This document shows, piece after piece, positions 54,223-62,912 of a stretch of 64,000 nt of DNA. Numbering within the stretch: position 1 is the first letter of the stretch; each line of letters starts with the position of its first letter. A program made the translations under genes and the position numbers. Under the pieces are notes generated by a model that saw only the letters and a program-made list of their open reading frames with translations, was not told the DNA's origin and did not search any database. The DNA is taken from positions 459,865 to 523,864 of the forward strand of contig NZ_JAHKQO010000036.1 of assembly GCF_018861065.1 (NCBI RefSeq). The letters run 5' to 3'. This stretch comes from Paraglaciecola arctica (GTDB lineage: Bacteria; Pseudomonadota; Gammaproteobacteria; Enterobacterales; Alteromonadaceae).

Positions 54223-54769
54223 AAATAGGTTGCTGTTTTACGCTCGAATCAATAATGCTTATTTCCAAAGATTTGGCTTCAGCAGTCTTAGAGAAAGTGA
54301 GACTAGTAGCACGTTTATATTCTCTATCTTGTGGCCCTTTGCCGATAAAAAAAGCACTAAGTTGATGTTCGCCTTGAGCCAAATTATCGATATGTAATTT
54401 TTGCACACCACCTTTAAACAAAGCTTGAATTTGTTTTTCGGTATATAGATGATAACTCACCACTTTGTCGTCAATTCGCAATTCAACTGCATCTAAGTTG
54501 AAATAAGTGCCCACGTCCATCGAAAGATACACAACCACTTGAGTACTTGATGGGAACAATAAATCCTCTTCTAAAACGAATAAATCTCGATTTAAGGCAA
54601 CCACTTCCTTTTTTAATTGCTGCAGTTGTTGTGCTATGACGCTTTGATCTGCCGCCTTATTCTGTTGCGCATTGAGCTGCAAACTGAAAACCAAAAGCAA
54701 GATAACGAGTAGCAAAGACAAGCTATCAAAAAGTGTAGATTTTGCTAACTGTGGATAATTAAGTTTCAT
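54203..54769 (-). CDS. Hypothetical exported protein of the envelope operon
   Basis: This 188-residue protein has an N-terminal hydrophobic segment (LLLVILLLVFSLQLNA) as signal or anchor. A short coiled coil follows (VIAQQLQQLKKEVVALNRDL), then a beta-rich domain (VVYLSMDVGTYFNLDAVELR; LHIDNLAQGEHQLSAFFIG) that reads like an Ig/FN3-type or AMIN-like sandwich. No named family is recognised. It is conserved in position between DUF3570 and the TPR genes and may link the outer-membrane barrel to TPR scaffold proteins. Confidence 0.75.
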   Translation of the reverse strand: MKLNYPQLAKSTLFDSLSLLLVILLLVFSLQLNAQQNKAADQSVIAQQLQQLKKEVVALNRDLFVLEEDLLFPSSTQVVVYLSMDVGTYFNLDAVELRIDDKVVSYHLYTEKQIQALFKGGVQKLHIDNLAQGEHQLSAFFIGKGPQDREYKRATSLTFSKTAEAKSLEISIIDSSVKQQPIFEAVEL

Positions 54770-54809
54770 AGTATTGGGTTTCCTATAACCTGCGCATAAT
54801 CAAGGTTCA

Positions 54810-55988
54810 TTAGTAAAATATGGACAGGTACAAACGGGTAATATTGGCAGAAAACTGATAAAGCGGCTCAGTTCCAACCGGGACAACTTCGGTTGATGCG
54901 TTGCTTAATACGTTTCTAAAATCATCATAATCAAAATTCACGTGCTCAAAATCTAGATTCAGGGTGCTTTTTTTCAATAAACTGTCAGTTGAAAATTGAA
55001 ATTCATAACTCACACTCAAACCAAGGGATAAATTGTTGAAAGTGCTCATTTCTTTGTCCCGAGCACGAAAGTTAAATTCAGCGCTGCGCGTATATAAGTC
55101 TTGATAAAAGTCTGCTTTGTCTTGTTGGTAATGGCGTGCTCTTAACTCCACAATCCAGTCATCACCAAAGGTATGAATGTAACCCAATTTATAGGTATTG
55201 GCTTGAATACCCCACGAGTCTGAAAAGATTTTGGCTTCGCCATATACAGAGGCTCTATAGGGCAAGTAGTAATTAGCTGTAATTGCTGCCGCATTGCTTT
55301 TGCGAGTATTAGGATAGAGTTCTGATTCAAAACTATATCCACGCTCGGTATTTGGATCCAAAAATCGCACTGAACGATAAGGATTATTCAAAAATCCTTG
55401 GTCAGATATATTTTCGACACTTAGCCCTAGTATCATATTTTTGGTAATAACCTGAGTGATCCCGATTTGATAATTGTGTCGCTCAGCTAATTCTAGAAAA
55501 CTATCGTCTCCAGTTTTACCCACTTCATCATTTCCTTTGGAATATCCTAAGGTTAAAGTGGTGAGGTCGCCAAAAAAGTCTTGGCTAACACCAAGATGAA
55601 ACGATTCGGCTTCAAAATCATTTTCTGAACTAGATGTGTAGTTCACACTCATCAGAGTTTTATTATGAAGAAAATCAACACCTACACTATTTTCGGTGCG
55701 TTCTTCTGAATAGGGGCTAGCCGTTGCTAACACGTCAATGGAGGCTCCAGAAATCGTATCAACATAATAGTTGGCAGAAACAGAAACCTTGTTTCCAATT
55801 TTTTTGCGCAACAATATTGAAGGTCCATCGATTGAAATTCCTCCTCCTTCATAGGAATGATACATAGCGTCAGAACGGTCTTGTGGCAACACTGCGGCAC
55901 TAGCTTGCCAAACGAATAGTCCCAATATGATACAAGCGAAAACTAATCGAATAATTAATCTTCGCACCGTACCTTGAGGGCTTTTCAT
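54810..55988 (-). CDS. DUF3570 outer-membrane beta-barrel protein
   Basis: Starting at 55988 (MKSPQGTVRRLIIR) gives 392 residues; the longer reading from 56066 overlaps the DUF4266 gene. A signal peptide ends near ASA. Alternating amphipathic strands fill the rest, from VSANYYVDTISGASIDVLAT (the DUF3570 hallmark) to the C-terminal FSANITRLYLSIFY, an aromatic-ending barrel signal. DUF3570 barrels regularly sit beside DUF4266 and thioredoxin genes, as here. Function is unknown; export of, or anchoring for, the DUF4266 protein is possible. Confidence 0.88.
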   Translation of the reverse strand: MKSPQGTVRRLIIRLVFACIILGLFVWQASAAVLPQDRSDAMYHSYEGGGISIDGPSILLRKKIGNKVSVSANYYVDTISGASIDVLATASPYSEERTENSVGVDFLHNKTLMSVNYTSSSENDFEAESFHLGVSQDFFGDLTTLTLGYSKGNDEVGKTGDDSFLELAERHNYQIGITQVITKNMILGLSVENISDQGFLNNPYRSVRFLDPNTERGYSFESELYPNTRKSNAAAITANYYLPYRASVYGEAKIFSDSWGIQANTYKLGYIHTFGDDWIVELRARHYQQDKADFYQDLYTRSAEFNFRARDKEMSTFNNLSLGLSVSYEFQFSTDSLLKKSTLNLDFEHVNFDYDDFRNVLSNASTEVVPVGTEPLYQFSANITRLYLSIFY

Positions 55989-55995
55989 TTTTTGT

Positions 55996-56235
55996 CTAAT
56001 TACAGCCACATCCGCCCCCAGCTCCACCCTCGGCGCCTCTAGCTCCTTCTCGTGCTTGATAAACATGATTGGTATAAGACGAGGAAACAGGATTACGATT
56101 CATACTCATAATGGGATCTGCGAGGTTATCGCGCTCATAGGGTTTTACCCAGGGCTCGAAAGTGCTACTGCAACCACTTGTTAAGCCTAAAACAACAAGT
56201 ATCCAGTTATATCGCTGTAATTTACTGACTGTCAT
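55996..56235 (-). CDS. DUF4266 lipoprotein with Gly/Cys C-terminus
   Basis: This 79-residue lipoprotein has a lipobox in LGLTSGCSS (Cys ~22). A conserved core, WVKPYERDNLADPIMSM, follows, then HVYQAREGARGAEGGAGGGC and GCN at the very end. The strikingly conserved tail GGGCGCN suggests metal or haem binding, cross-linking or modification rather than a folded domain. It lies between TlpA-like thioredoxin and DUF3570 genes. That thioredoxin may keep the two tail cysteines reduced. Confidence 0.88.
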   Translation of the reverse strand: MTVSKLQRYNWILVVLGLTSGCSSTFEPWVKPYERDNLADPIMSMNRNPVSSSYTNHVYQAREGARGAEGGAGGGCGCN

Positions 56236-56238
56236 TAG

Positions 56239-56781
56239 TTACTCCCGAAGTAATGCTTTAACAGCTTGTTGATATTTGACTTCGTCGCCACTTTTGTAAC
56301 CTTTATGCAATAAACGTTGATTGCCGTCGCGGTCGACGATCACTGTAGTTGGCATAGCTTGGACATCATATAATTTGCTAACTTGGTCATTTACATCAAA
56401 TAACACCGGAAAAGAAACCCTAATATCTTTTAGCAAATTCTCTGCTTTGGAAGGGTCTTCGTCTACATTGACAGCGAATATAGTAAAACCCAAATCCGCA
56501 TATTGTTGCTGTAACTCTTCTAGGTATGGCAGTTCTTCACGACACGGAGCACACCAAGATGCCCAAAAATTAATTAAGACTACGTTTCCAAGCTGTTCTT
56601 GCAAACGCAGGTTACCGTGGTGTTTACTTGCCAAAGTAAAGTCTGCTGCTGCGACTTTTGCATCTGCTGCAAAAAGATTAAAATTGGTGAACAACAAACT
56701 GAAATACAGCAATACCTGCCCCAAATAACCACGCACTTTCACATGGCTGGATGCATGAATTTCTTTAACTGATGACTGCAT
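56239..56781 (-). CDS. TlpA-like periplasmic thiol-disulfide reductase
   Basis: This 180-residue protein has an N-terminal signal or anchor (VLLYFSLLFTNFNLFAADA) and a thioredoxin domain. The active site is NFWASWCAPCREELPYL (CxxC). VNVDEDPSKAENLLKD and YDVQAMPTTVIVDRDGNQ (cis-Pro) follow. It resembles TlpA/ResA reductases for cytochrome or cysteine proteins. The next gene, 3 bases away, encodes the Cys-tailed DUF4266 lipoprotein, a plausible substrate along with the CxxCH proteins nearby. Confidence 0.9.
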   Translation of the reverse strand: MQSSVKEIHASSHVKVRGYLGQVLLYFSLLFTNFNLFAADAKVAAADFTLASKHHGNLRLQEQLGNVVLINFWASWCAPCREELPYLEELQQQYADLGFTIFAVNVDEDPSKAENLLKDIRVSFPVLFDVNDQVSKLYDVQAMPTTVIVDRDGNQRLLHKGYKSGDEVKYQQAVKALLRE

Positions 56782-56811
56782 AAATTAACCTCTTAATACG
56801 TAAATAGCGGT

Positions 56812-57483
56812 CTAAAAAAAGAATGTGGCGCCTAGGCCATATTCAATATTATGAGTGGTTTTTTCTTCACCAATTAACTCTGAGTTAAACAAGTGGTCTT
56901 TCAAATTTACGTGTAACGCGAAATAATCAGTCAACAATAATCGGTAACCTGCACCTAAGCTTAGAGTAAACCTTTCATCGCCTCCAAATTCAGTGCTGCC
57001 GGCGCCAACTGTGAAATATGTGGCGGAATTAAACACCAATCGGTCCGTAAAAAAGGTTTCGCCATTGAGGTTGTAACCTAAAGACAGGTTGTAATAACGA
57101 TAATTGCGTTCATCATCGGTTAAAAACGGAGCCCCGCCGCTCAATACTTCAAAACTGGTTTCACCTGCATCAGCTTGTCCATAGGTCGCTTCCACAAAAA
57201 AATTTTCATTAACGTGATAAGCGGCGCGAACCCCTAACACCATGCTAGACGAAAAATCTTCTACACTTAGCACGCCTACTAGGACACCAAACTCAAAATT
57301 TTCAGAATCTATGTTAGCTTCGTTGATATCCCTGCGTTCAACGGTTGGCTCGATAACACTTTGTTGCGTTTTATTTGGCGCTTCTTGTCCCGATCCTCGT
57401 TGTGTCTGTTGTTCTGCAAACAACGAAAAACTCATTATAGTGATCGATAACGCTAGAAAAAAACTGCGAATCCCAATGTCCAT
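56812..57483 (-). CDS. Small outer-membrane beta-barrel protein
   Basis: This 223-residue barrel has a signal peptide (IRSFFLALSITIMSFSLFAEQ). A low-complexity linker leads into eight or so strands (FEFGVLVGVLSVEDFSSSMV; NYRYYNLSLGYNLNGETFFT) and a C-terminal aromatic end (YGLGATFFF). The start overlaps the preceding barrel gene by 31 bases. The pair resembles GltA/GltB-like barrels in gliding clusters, in order and size only. Confidence 0.82.
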   Translation of the reverse strand: MDIGIRSFFLALSITIMSFSLFAEQQTQRGSGQEAPNKTQQSVIEPTVERRDINEANIDSENFEFGVLVGVLSVEDFSSSMVLGVRAAYHVNENFFVEATYGQADAGETSFEVLSGGAPFLTDDERNYRYYNLSLGYNLNGETFFTDRLVFNSATYFTVGAGSTEFGGDERFTLSLGAGYRLLLTDYFALHVNLKDHLFNSELIGEEKTTHNIEYGLGATFFF

Positions 57484-58229
57484 TGTTCTAATTCCTCGTT
57501 TTCATCTCTATTGGTTAGCGCCTGAAGGTGTTGATATTCAAGCTTAAGTATAAAATTTTGGGCCACGTAATAACGAAGTCCTAATCCTGCAGCCAATAAG
57601 TCACTAGTGCGAGTTTCATCGCCGCTTTGCACTAGGTTGGCTCTAGGTTTAGTTCGAATTTTCCCGGCACCTAGTGTCACATAAGGTGATAACAACCAAT
57701 CTGGAAAAGTCGTATGCTGAACCCGAACTAAGAATAATTGGTTTTCAGATAAATCGCCTAAAGCTTGAGTTAAGGTGATTCCTGCCATGAGGTTTTCAGT
57801 TGCCACCCAATCAGCAAATACTGTCATTGATGGCACACCTTCAAAGGACCCACCCAAGGCGCCAAATTCGAAATTTCGCTGCGAAAATGAGTCGAATGAC
57901 CCATCAGCTAAACTAACAGGATCACCACTAATGCTTACGGTTTTATGCAACGTATCTTGTTTTATCCAGCCTTGTACACCCTTATTAGTTTCGACTTTGA
58001 ACCAATTAGTTCTGCGCTTTAATACGGTTATCCATTCGTTTTTTGCCGCCACATGAATAACAGGAAAGCCACCAGCTGGGCCCGAATGCATTTCGATAAA
58101 AGGCTCAATAACTTGCACTTGCGCTTCACCTTCAGCTAAAACCTGAAAGCTGATGAAAACTAAAAAACCAACGACTAGGGCTCCTAGACTGTTAACTTCG
58201 AAAAGCCCTTGCTTGCCACTAAGTAACAT
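57453..58229 (-). CDS. SH3-domain and outer-membrane barrel protein
   Basis: This 258-residue exported protein has a signal peptide (about residues 15-33). It then has a bacterial SH3 domain (VIEPFIEMHSGPAGGFPVIH; WITVLKRRTNWFKVETN; GVQGWIKQDTL), which often binds cell wall. From about residue 105 a small outer-membrane barrel ends in WTLGFAVFF. It overlaps the previous gene as TGATG, a sign of translational coupling. The SH3 part may tie the barrel to peptidoglycan. Confidence 0.85.
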   Translation of the reverse strand: MLLSGKQGLFEVNSLGALVVGFLVFISFQVLAEGEAQVQVIEPFIEMHSGPAGGFPVIHVAAKNEWITVLKRRTNWFKVETNKGVQGWIKQDTLHKTVSISGDPVSLADGSFDSFSQRNFEFGALGGSFEGVPSMTVFADWVATENLMAGITLTQALGDLSENQLFLVRVQHTTFPDWLLSPYVTLGAGKIRTKPRANLVQSGDETRTSDLLAAGLGLRYYVAQNFILKLEYQHLQALTNRDENEELEQWTLGFAVFF

Positions 58230-61030
58230 CAGTTAAGGGGGGCCACAAAAGGATTATTGTAATATTGCGCGCCAATATCTAACCATTCAGCTAACAATCT
58301 TAACTCAGCCGCAGATAGCCACCCTTCATGGCTACCACCAGAATTAAAAGGGGTAAAAAATAGTTGGCTAGAACGGGCACCATTAACTGACATAACATTT
58401 CTTACGTTTACCGTTTCTGTTACAGGGATCCCATTTCCTTCAGCATCTAGTATTAGTTCACCTTCTTCATCAAGTTCAAACACTGTATTACCTTCGTCAT
58501 CAGTAACTATCACTAACCGGTCTTGTAGCACCCCTGCACGTAACTCTTGTTCATTATCTGAGAACATTAACTCTCGAAAACTAGTTAAGAAATCTGGGTT
58601 ATCAGTTGATGCAGTCGCCCTCAGATCTAACTGAGCAGCGGGTATTTGTGCTATACCATCGTCACCTTGAGGCGTGTGACAATTCAAACAACTGTGGTCT
58701 TCGAGTATGGTGACACCGTCTTCAGCCAACACTTTTCTATCTAGTGATAATATTGGTTGAATATGCTCTGGAAAATGAATCTGAATTCGGCACAAACTTG
58801 TCCAGTTAAGGGCGCAAGAAGCGGTAATCGGCAAAGGGGTTTGTAAATCAGCATAGCGATAATAAAAGCTGTTTGCAGGGGATTGCATCGCAGAATCTGT
58901 CCAAATATCTTCAAAGTTGATATCAGCTGAAGGATAGTGGATACCGTTAATTCTGCCTGATGTTTGCGCCATGGTATCGCCTAAATCGGCAAACAATGCT
59001 GGATTAGTATTGACAAAAGGGCTACCTGTACTGATAGCGCCAAGATTAATGCTATCTGCTTCCGCGTCAGACCGACCATGGGGTGCCAGACTATCGTCGC
59101 TATGACAGCCATTGCAAGTACGCACTTCACCAGGGGCAAACTGCAACCAGTTTTGATGCCTGTCACTTACTCGTTTGCCGTTTGCATCAAGTAAGCTAAA
59201 GGCTAATGGAACATTTGCAGGTACGTCAAATAACACTGAGCCATCGGGCTCTACTGGCACGTAACCAATGATTTCCCGCATTAATTGATTGCGGCTACGT
59301 CCAAATGCAGAATTATCAAAGTTTCGCACTGCTCTAGTCGGAATAGATACGGCCTTGACTACCCGCAGAAATCGCACGGGCCTATCTGCTACTGGTGTTT
59401 GTGTTGGATCCGCCAATATAGCGATACCTTGTTCTGTGACATCTTCACCAGCAAAATCATAGACACTTTTGATATGTACGCGCCCTAAGTTGCTGTTAGC
59501 TAGGTCTTGATTAAAAACGGCTGCTTGTTGTGGGTCGGTTGGAAAGGCGCGAGCTTGCATGGCCACTACTTCGGTATAAAACTGGTCTTCTTCTGGCACA
59601 TTAATCACTAGCTGCGTATTTTCTAGGGGATCATACATCCACAATCCAAATAACTTAGGTGCAGCTTGCACCTGTGGATCAGCTATCAATTCAGGATCAC
59701 AAGGTAAAACAGTCCGGGGATCACCCTCATTCAAATCTTGCTGCGGGTCGTATACTCGGCATTGACTCCAACTAAACAACATTCTTTGACTACCGTCCCA
59801 AAGTGGATAAACAGCAGAGAAAATACCTCCAGGTGAAAGACTACCGTCTATCACGATATTATCAAATATAGCCGGCTGTTGTGCGGGCCCAGTTAGTCCG
59901 CTCTGTGAAGCAACTGGCATAAGGTTATCGATATAGTTGAGGATATCAATATTGACATATTCCCCTCCCCAGCTATCGCTAACTATAGGTCTTAGAGCCA
60001 CTAATAGTTGACCACTAGGTTGATCAGACAGCTGCGTAAATTGCAACGCTTCATCACTGAGTTCAGTGTTATGACTATGATGACCATATACCAGTTCTAA
60101 TTGACTGCCATCAGGGTTTATTTGATAAATACTAATACTGTTATTGTTTGCCACATTGTCCCAGCGACTAAATAAAATTTTGCCGGAGCTGAGCACCATA
60201 GGATCGAGATCGTGACTTTGATTGAAAGAAATCTGTTGGATATTACTACCGTTACCGTCCATTACATGTAACACCGAGGCGATGTTGTTGAGGTTTTCAT
60301 CTAATGCTTGATACTGTGGTTTTCCTTCATCCAACAACAGCGCCTGATTGGCCTGTTGCCTAGTAGAACTAAACACAATCCGACCATCTGGCAAATAAGT
60401 AGGAGCAGTGTCTTGGCCAAACTCTGCTTCTAGGTCAGATGTAATGACACGATTCAAAGAGTCTGTGGTGATCTCATATTCCCAAATATTCCAAGTTGGC
60501 TGTTCGTCATCATCGGCGTCTTCAATTTCTGGCGCACGCATAGCAAACAGTAAACGTGTGCCATCATAAGACACAAACAAATCTTTGATATCGTACCCAG
60601 ATAAAGGGGATGTTTCTGTGGCGTCTAAAATTTCCTGTTCAGAATAAAAAGCTCTGTCACTAAGGTTTGTTTCGAGGGCATTAACCGAGGCTCTTGGTTT
60701 AATAAACAACTGCGCCCCAGGCAAAAAATCATTCGGCGAGCGCAGATCTTCAGAGGCTAAAAGCATATCTTCATTAAACGGTGCAGGCCTTTTAATATAG
60801 GCAATCGGGACATCTACCACTACCGGGTCGGGCTCTTGCTCTGAGGTTAATATTTGATCGCCCCCGCATCCAATTAGTGTCATGCATAACAAATACATAA
60901 CGAATAGCGTCCGCTTTAAATGCTTAAATGGTGATCGTCGCAGATGCTTCAAGGTATTTTCGCTATGGTTAATATTAGGCCAATAGAATATCAGCTTCTG
61001 TTTTACCCAAAAACTGTCTACAGGCAGCAA
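58229..61030 (-). CDS. Large PD40/hydrazine-synthase-alpha-like lipoprotein with two CxxCH motifs
   Basis: This 933-residue predicted lipoprotein has a lipobox in YLLCMTLIGCGGD near residue 55. The long basic N-terminus suggests the real start may be downstream, for instance the TTG at 60952. Beta-propeller-like PD40 segments follow (YLPDGRIVFSSTRQQ; VLSSGKILFSRWDN). The second half has VEPDGSVLFDVPANVPLAF, then CNGCHSDD and CLNCHTPQGDD as CxxCH sites. The domain mix resembles the HzsA-mid type found in anammox hydrazine synthase alpha and many unrelated bacteria, so hydrazine chemistry is not implied. It is the first gene of the operon. Confidence 0.83.
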   Translation of the reverse strand: MLPVDSFWVKQKLIFYWPNINHSENTLKHLRRSPFKHLKRTLFVMYLLCMTLIGCGGDQILTSEQEPDPVVVDVPIAYIKRPAPFNEDMLLASEDLRSPNDFLPGAQLFIKPRASVNALETNLSDRAFYSEQEILDATETSPLSGYDIKDLFVSYDGTRLLFAMRAPEIEDADDDEQPTWNIWEYEITTDSLNRVITSDLEAEFGQDTAPTYLPDGRIVFSSTRQQANQALLLDEGKPQYQALDENLNNIASVLHVMDGNGSNIQQISFNQSHDLDPMVLSSGKILFSRWDNVANNNSISIYQINPDGSQLELVYGHHSHNTELSDEALQFTQLSDQPSGQLLVALRPIVSDSWGGEYVNIDILNYIDNLMPVASQSGLTGPAQQPAIFDNIVIDGSLSPGGIFSAVYPLWDGSQRMLFSWSQCRVYDPQQDLNEGDPRTVLPCDPELIADPQVQAAPKLFGLWMYDPLENTQLVINVPEEDQFYTEVVAMQARAFPTDPQQAAVFNQDLANSNLGRVHIKSVYDFAGEDVTEQGIAILADPTQTPVADRPVRFLRVVKAVSIPTRAVRNFDNSAFGRSRNQLMREIIGYVPVEPDGSVLFDVPANVPLAFSLLDANGKRVSDRHQNWLQFAPGEVRTCNGCHSDDSLAPHGRSDAEADSINLGAISTGSPFVNTNPALFADLGDTMAQTSGRINGIHYPSADINFEDIWTDSAMQSPANSFYYRYADLQTPLPITASCALNWTSLCRIQIHFPEHIQPILSLDRKVLAEDGVTILEDHSCLNCHTPQGDDGIAQIPAAQLDLRATASTDNPDFLTSFRELMFSDNEQELRAGVLQDRLVIVTDDEGNTVFELDEEGELILDAEGNGIPVTETVNVRNVMSVNGARSSQLFFTPFNSGGSHEGWLSAAELRLLAEWLDIGAQYYNNPFVAPLN

Positions 61031-61674
61031 CCTTTTGCCTGTAAATATGCCTTAGATACTTGCACTAACGGCATTGGGCAACAATTTGTGTTTCTATTAT
61101 TAGGAATGGTTTTCAATACCTTCCCCCTAAACTCGCGTAATCAATGCCTTTTTAGTCTAGTCGCTATCCAAAATAATTTTAGGTGTAATTGAGTTAAGTA
61201 TAGGTGTATGAAATTAACGACACCAATGATGACATCGACGTGACAACCTAACTCTTTGATAACTATAAATTTAACCTATTTTTGAACCCTATTTTTATTA
61301 GAGGCCCCTGTTTTTGTTTGGAAAAAAAGACGGTTATTAGTGACACTTCGAATCAATAAGATGATGATTTATTCAAAATATTTTCTATAAACCTCATGAA
61401 ATTCAAAGCATTGACCTTGATGGCACAATTTGTGTAACCCAACGGTATTGCAATGATGTTGGGGTAGTGTGCTGTTAATAGCCGCTTATCTTTTCCGCTT
61501 TCTAGTCACTCATACAGTGCTTCGATAATTAAGCCAACCAATCAACTATTTAGGTATGAAATAGCAAACCTAACTTGCATCAGCGGTATTGTCAGAATTG
61601 GGTTTCTTGACTACAACATAAACCAAACGAGTCGTTACCGGCGCGTTGTTACAGACCCAAAGAGGAGTTCCAAT
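61031..61674. other. 644-base divergent intergenic region
   Basis: This is the space between the minus-strand envelope operon and the plus-strand cytochrome-like genes. It is AT-rich, with no supported ORF, palindrome or RNA. Promoters for both transcripts should lie here, but I see no strong -35/-10 pair. GAGGAG lies just before the TTG start at 61675. Confidence 0.4.
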
Positions 61675-62907
61675 TTGAAACATTTAGTTAGGCAAATTGG
61701 CAGATATAAAATCCCATTGAATTGGACCTTACTTATCTTGGCTATTAGTACCCTCCCCCTCACCTACGCAGGTCCAAGAGAGCAGGCCAAACGTATACAT
61801 GATCGCTTAACAGGCATACCACCCAGTATTCAAGTATTAGATGAAATGGAAAGTCTAATTAGTGAAGGTAAAATACAAGAAGCCGCCGCTATCGCAATGC
61901 AAAACCCAGCGTTTTATTCAATCACCCTAAAAAACTGGATCACTCCTTGGACCAACGAAGAGGCCGATGTATTTGCCCCTTTAAACGACTACACCGCAAC
62001 TATCATCGGCATGGTTCGTGATGATATTGATTTTAGGCAAATTCTAAGCGGCGATATTTTATACGTTGCTAACAGCAACTCAGGCATACCCGCTTACTCA
62101 ATGACAAGCAACGCCCATTACCAAGCGTTAGAGGAACAAAGCGCCGATTTACAAGACATCTTACAACGCACCACTCAATCAGAAGAGACGGGATTACCTG
62201 AACAAGCCACGGCTGGTGTAATGACCACAAGAGCAGCGGCTAAATCCTTTTTTAAAGACGGCACCAATCGCGCCATGTTTCGTTTTACTTTGATTAACCA
62301 CCTGTGTACTGACCTTGAAGGCTTAAAGGATACCAGTCGAAGTCCAGATCGTATTCGACAGGACGTGAGTCGCAGTCCCGGTGGTGACAGTCGTATATTT
62401 AATAATTCATGTGTGGGTTGTCACGCTGGTATGGACCCATTGGCTCAGGCATTTGCTTATTACAACTACGAATATAACGTTGAGAGCGATCCACAAGGTG
62501 AACAAGGCACTTTGCAATACAATCATGTAGGCCAAGTCGACCCAGATACAGGCTCTCAAGTACAGGCTAAATATCATATCAACGGCAACAACTTTCCTTA
62601 TGGCTTTTTTACCAATAACGACGACTGGAGCAACTATTGGAGACAAGGCCTGAATAAAAACCTAGGTTGGGATACATCGTTACCTGGCAGTGGTAGTGGG
62701 GCTAAATCTATGGGACAAGAACTCGCCAATAGTCAGCGATTTGCCAACTGCCAAGTGACCAAAGTATTTAAAAACGTTTGCTTACGCTCACCTCAAGACG
62801 CTGCAGACAGAGCGAAAATTACCAATATCACTAACACATTTACCAGCACAGGTTACAACATCAAACAAGTGTTTGCTGACTCCGCTGATTACTGTAAAGG
62901 GGAATAA
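61675..62907 (+). CDS. Exported protein with CxxCH motif, DUF1588/1592-like C-terminus
   Basis: This 410-residue protein starts at TTG 61675, supported by GAGGAG about seven bases upstream. The signal peptide ends near TYAG. The N-terminal half is helical (MESLISEGKIQEAAAIAMQN; WITPWTNEEADVFAPLNDYT). The second half has NNSCVGCHAGMDPLAQAFAYYNYEYN, which resembles the CxxCH-plus-DPLG pattern of Planctomycete-type cytochromes (DUF1592/1588). It is probably a periplasmic c-type haem protein. The LamG lipoprotein gene follows after 5 bases, so the two are likely one operon, divergent from the envelope operon. Confidence 0.78.
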   Translation: MKHLVRQIGRYKIPLNWTLLILAISTLPLTYAGPREQAKRIHDRLTGIPPSIQVLDEMESLISEGKIQEAAAIAMQNPAFYSITLKNWITPWTNEEADVFAPLNDYTATIIGMVRDDIDFRQILSGDILYVANSNSGIPAYSMTSNAHYQALEEQSADLQDILQRTTQSEETGLPEQATAGVMTTRAAAKSFFKDGTNRAMFRFTLINHLCTDLEGLKDTSRSPDRIRQDVSRSPGGDSRIFNNSCVGCHAGMDPLAQAFAYYNYEYNVESDPQGEQGTLQYNHVGQVDPDTGSQVQAKYHINGNNFPYGFFTNNDDWSNYWRQGLNKNLGWDTSLPGSGSGAKSMGQELANSQRFANCQVTKVFKNVCLRSPQDAADRAKITNITNTFTSTGYNIKQVFADSADYCKGE

Positions 62908-62912
62908 TAACA

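Noticed and set aside
58229-61030. True hydrazine synthase (anammox) function
   Set aside because: Only the middle-domain-like and CxxCH patterns are shared; no hydrazine synthase beta/gamma or anammox genes are present, and the organism type does not fit.
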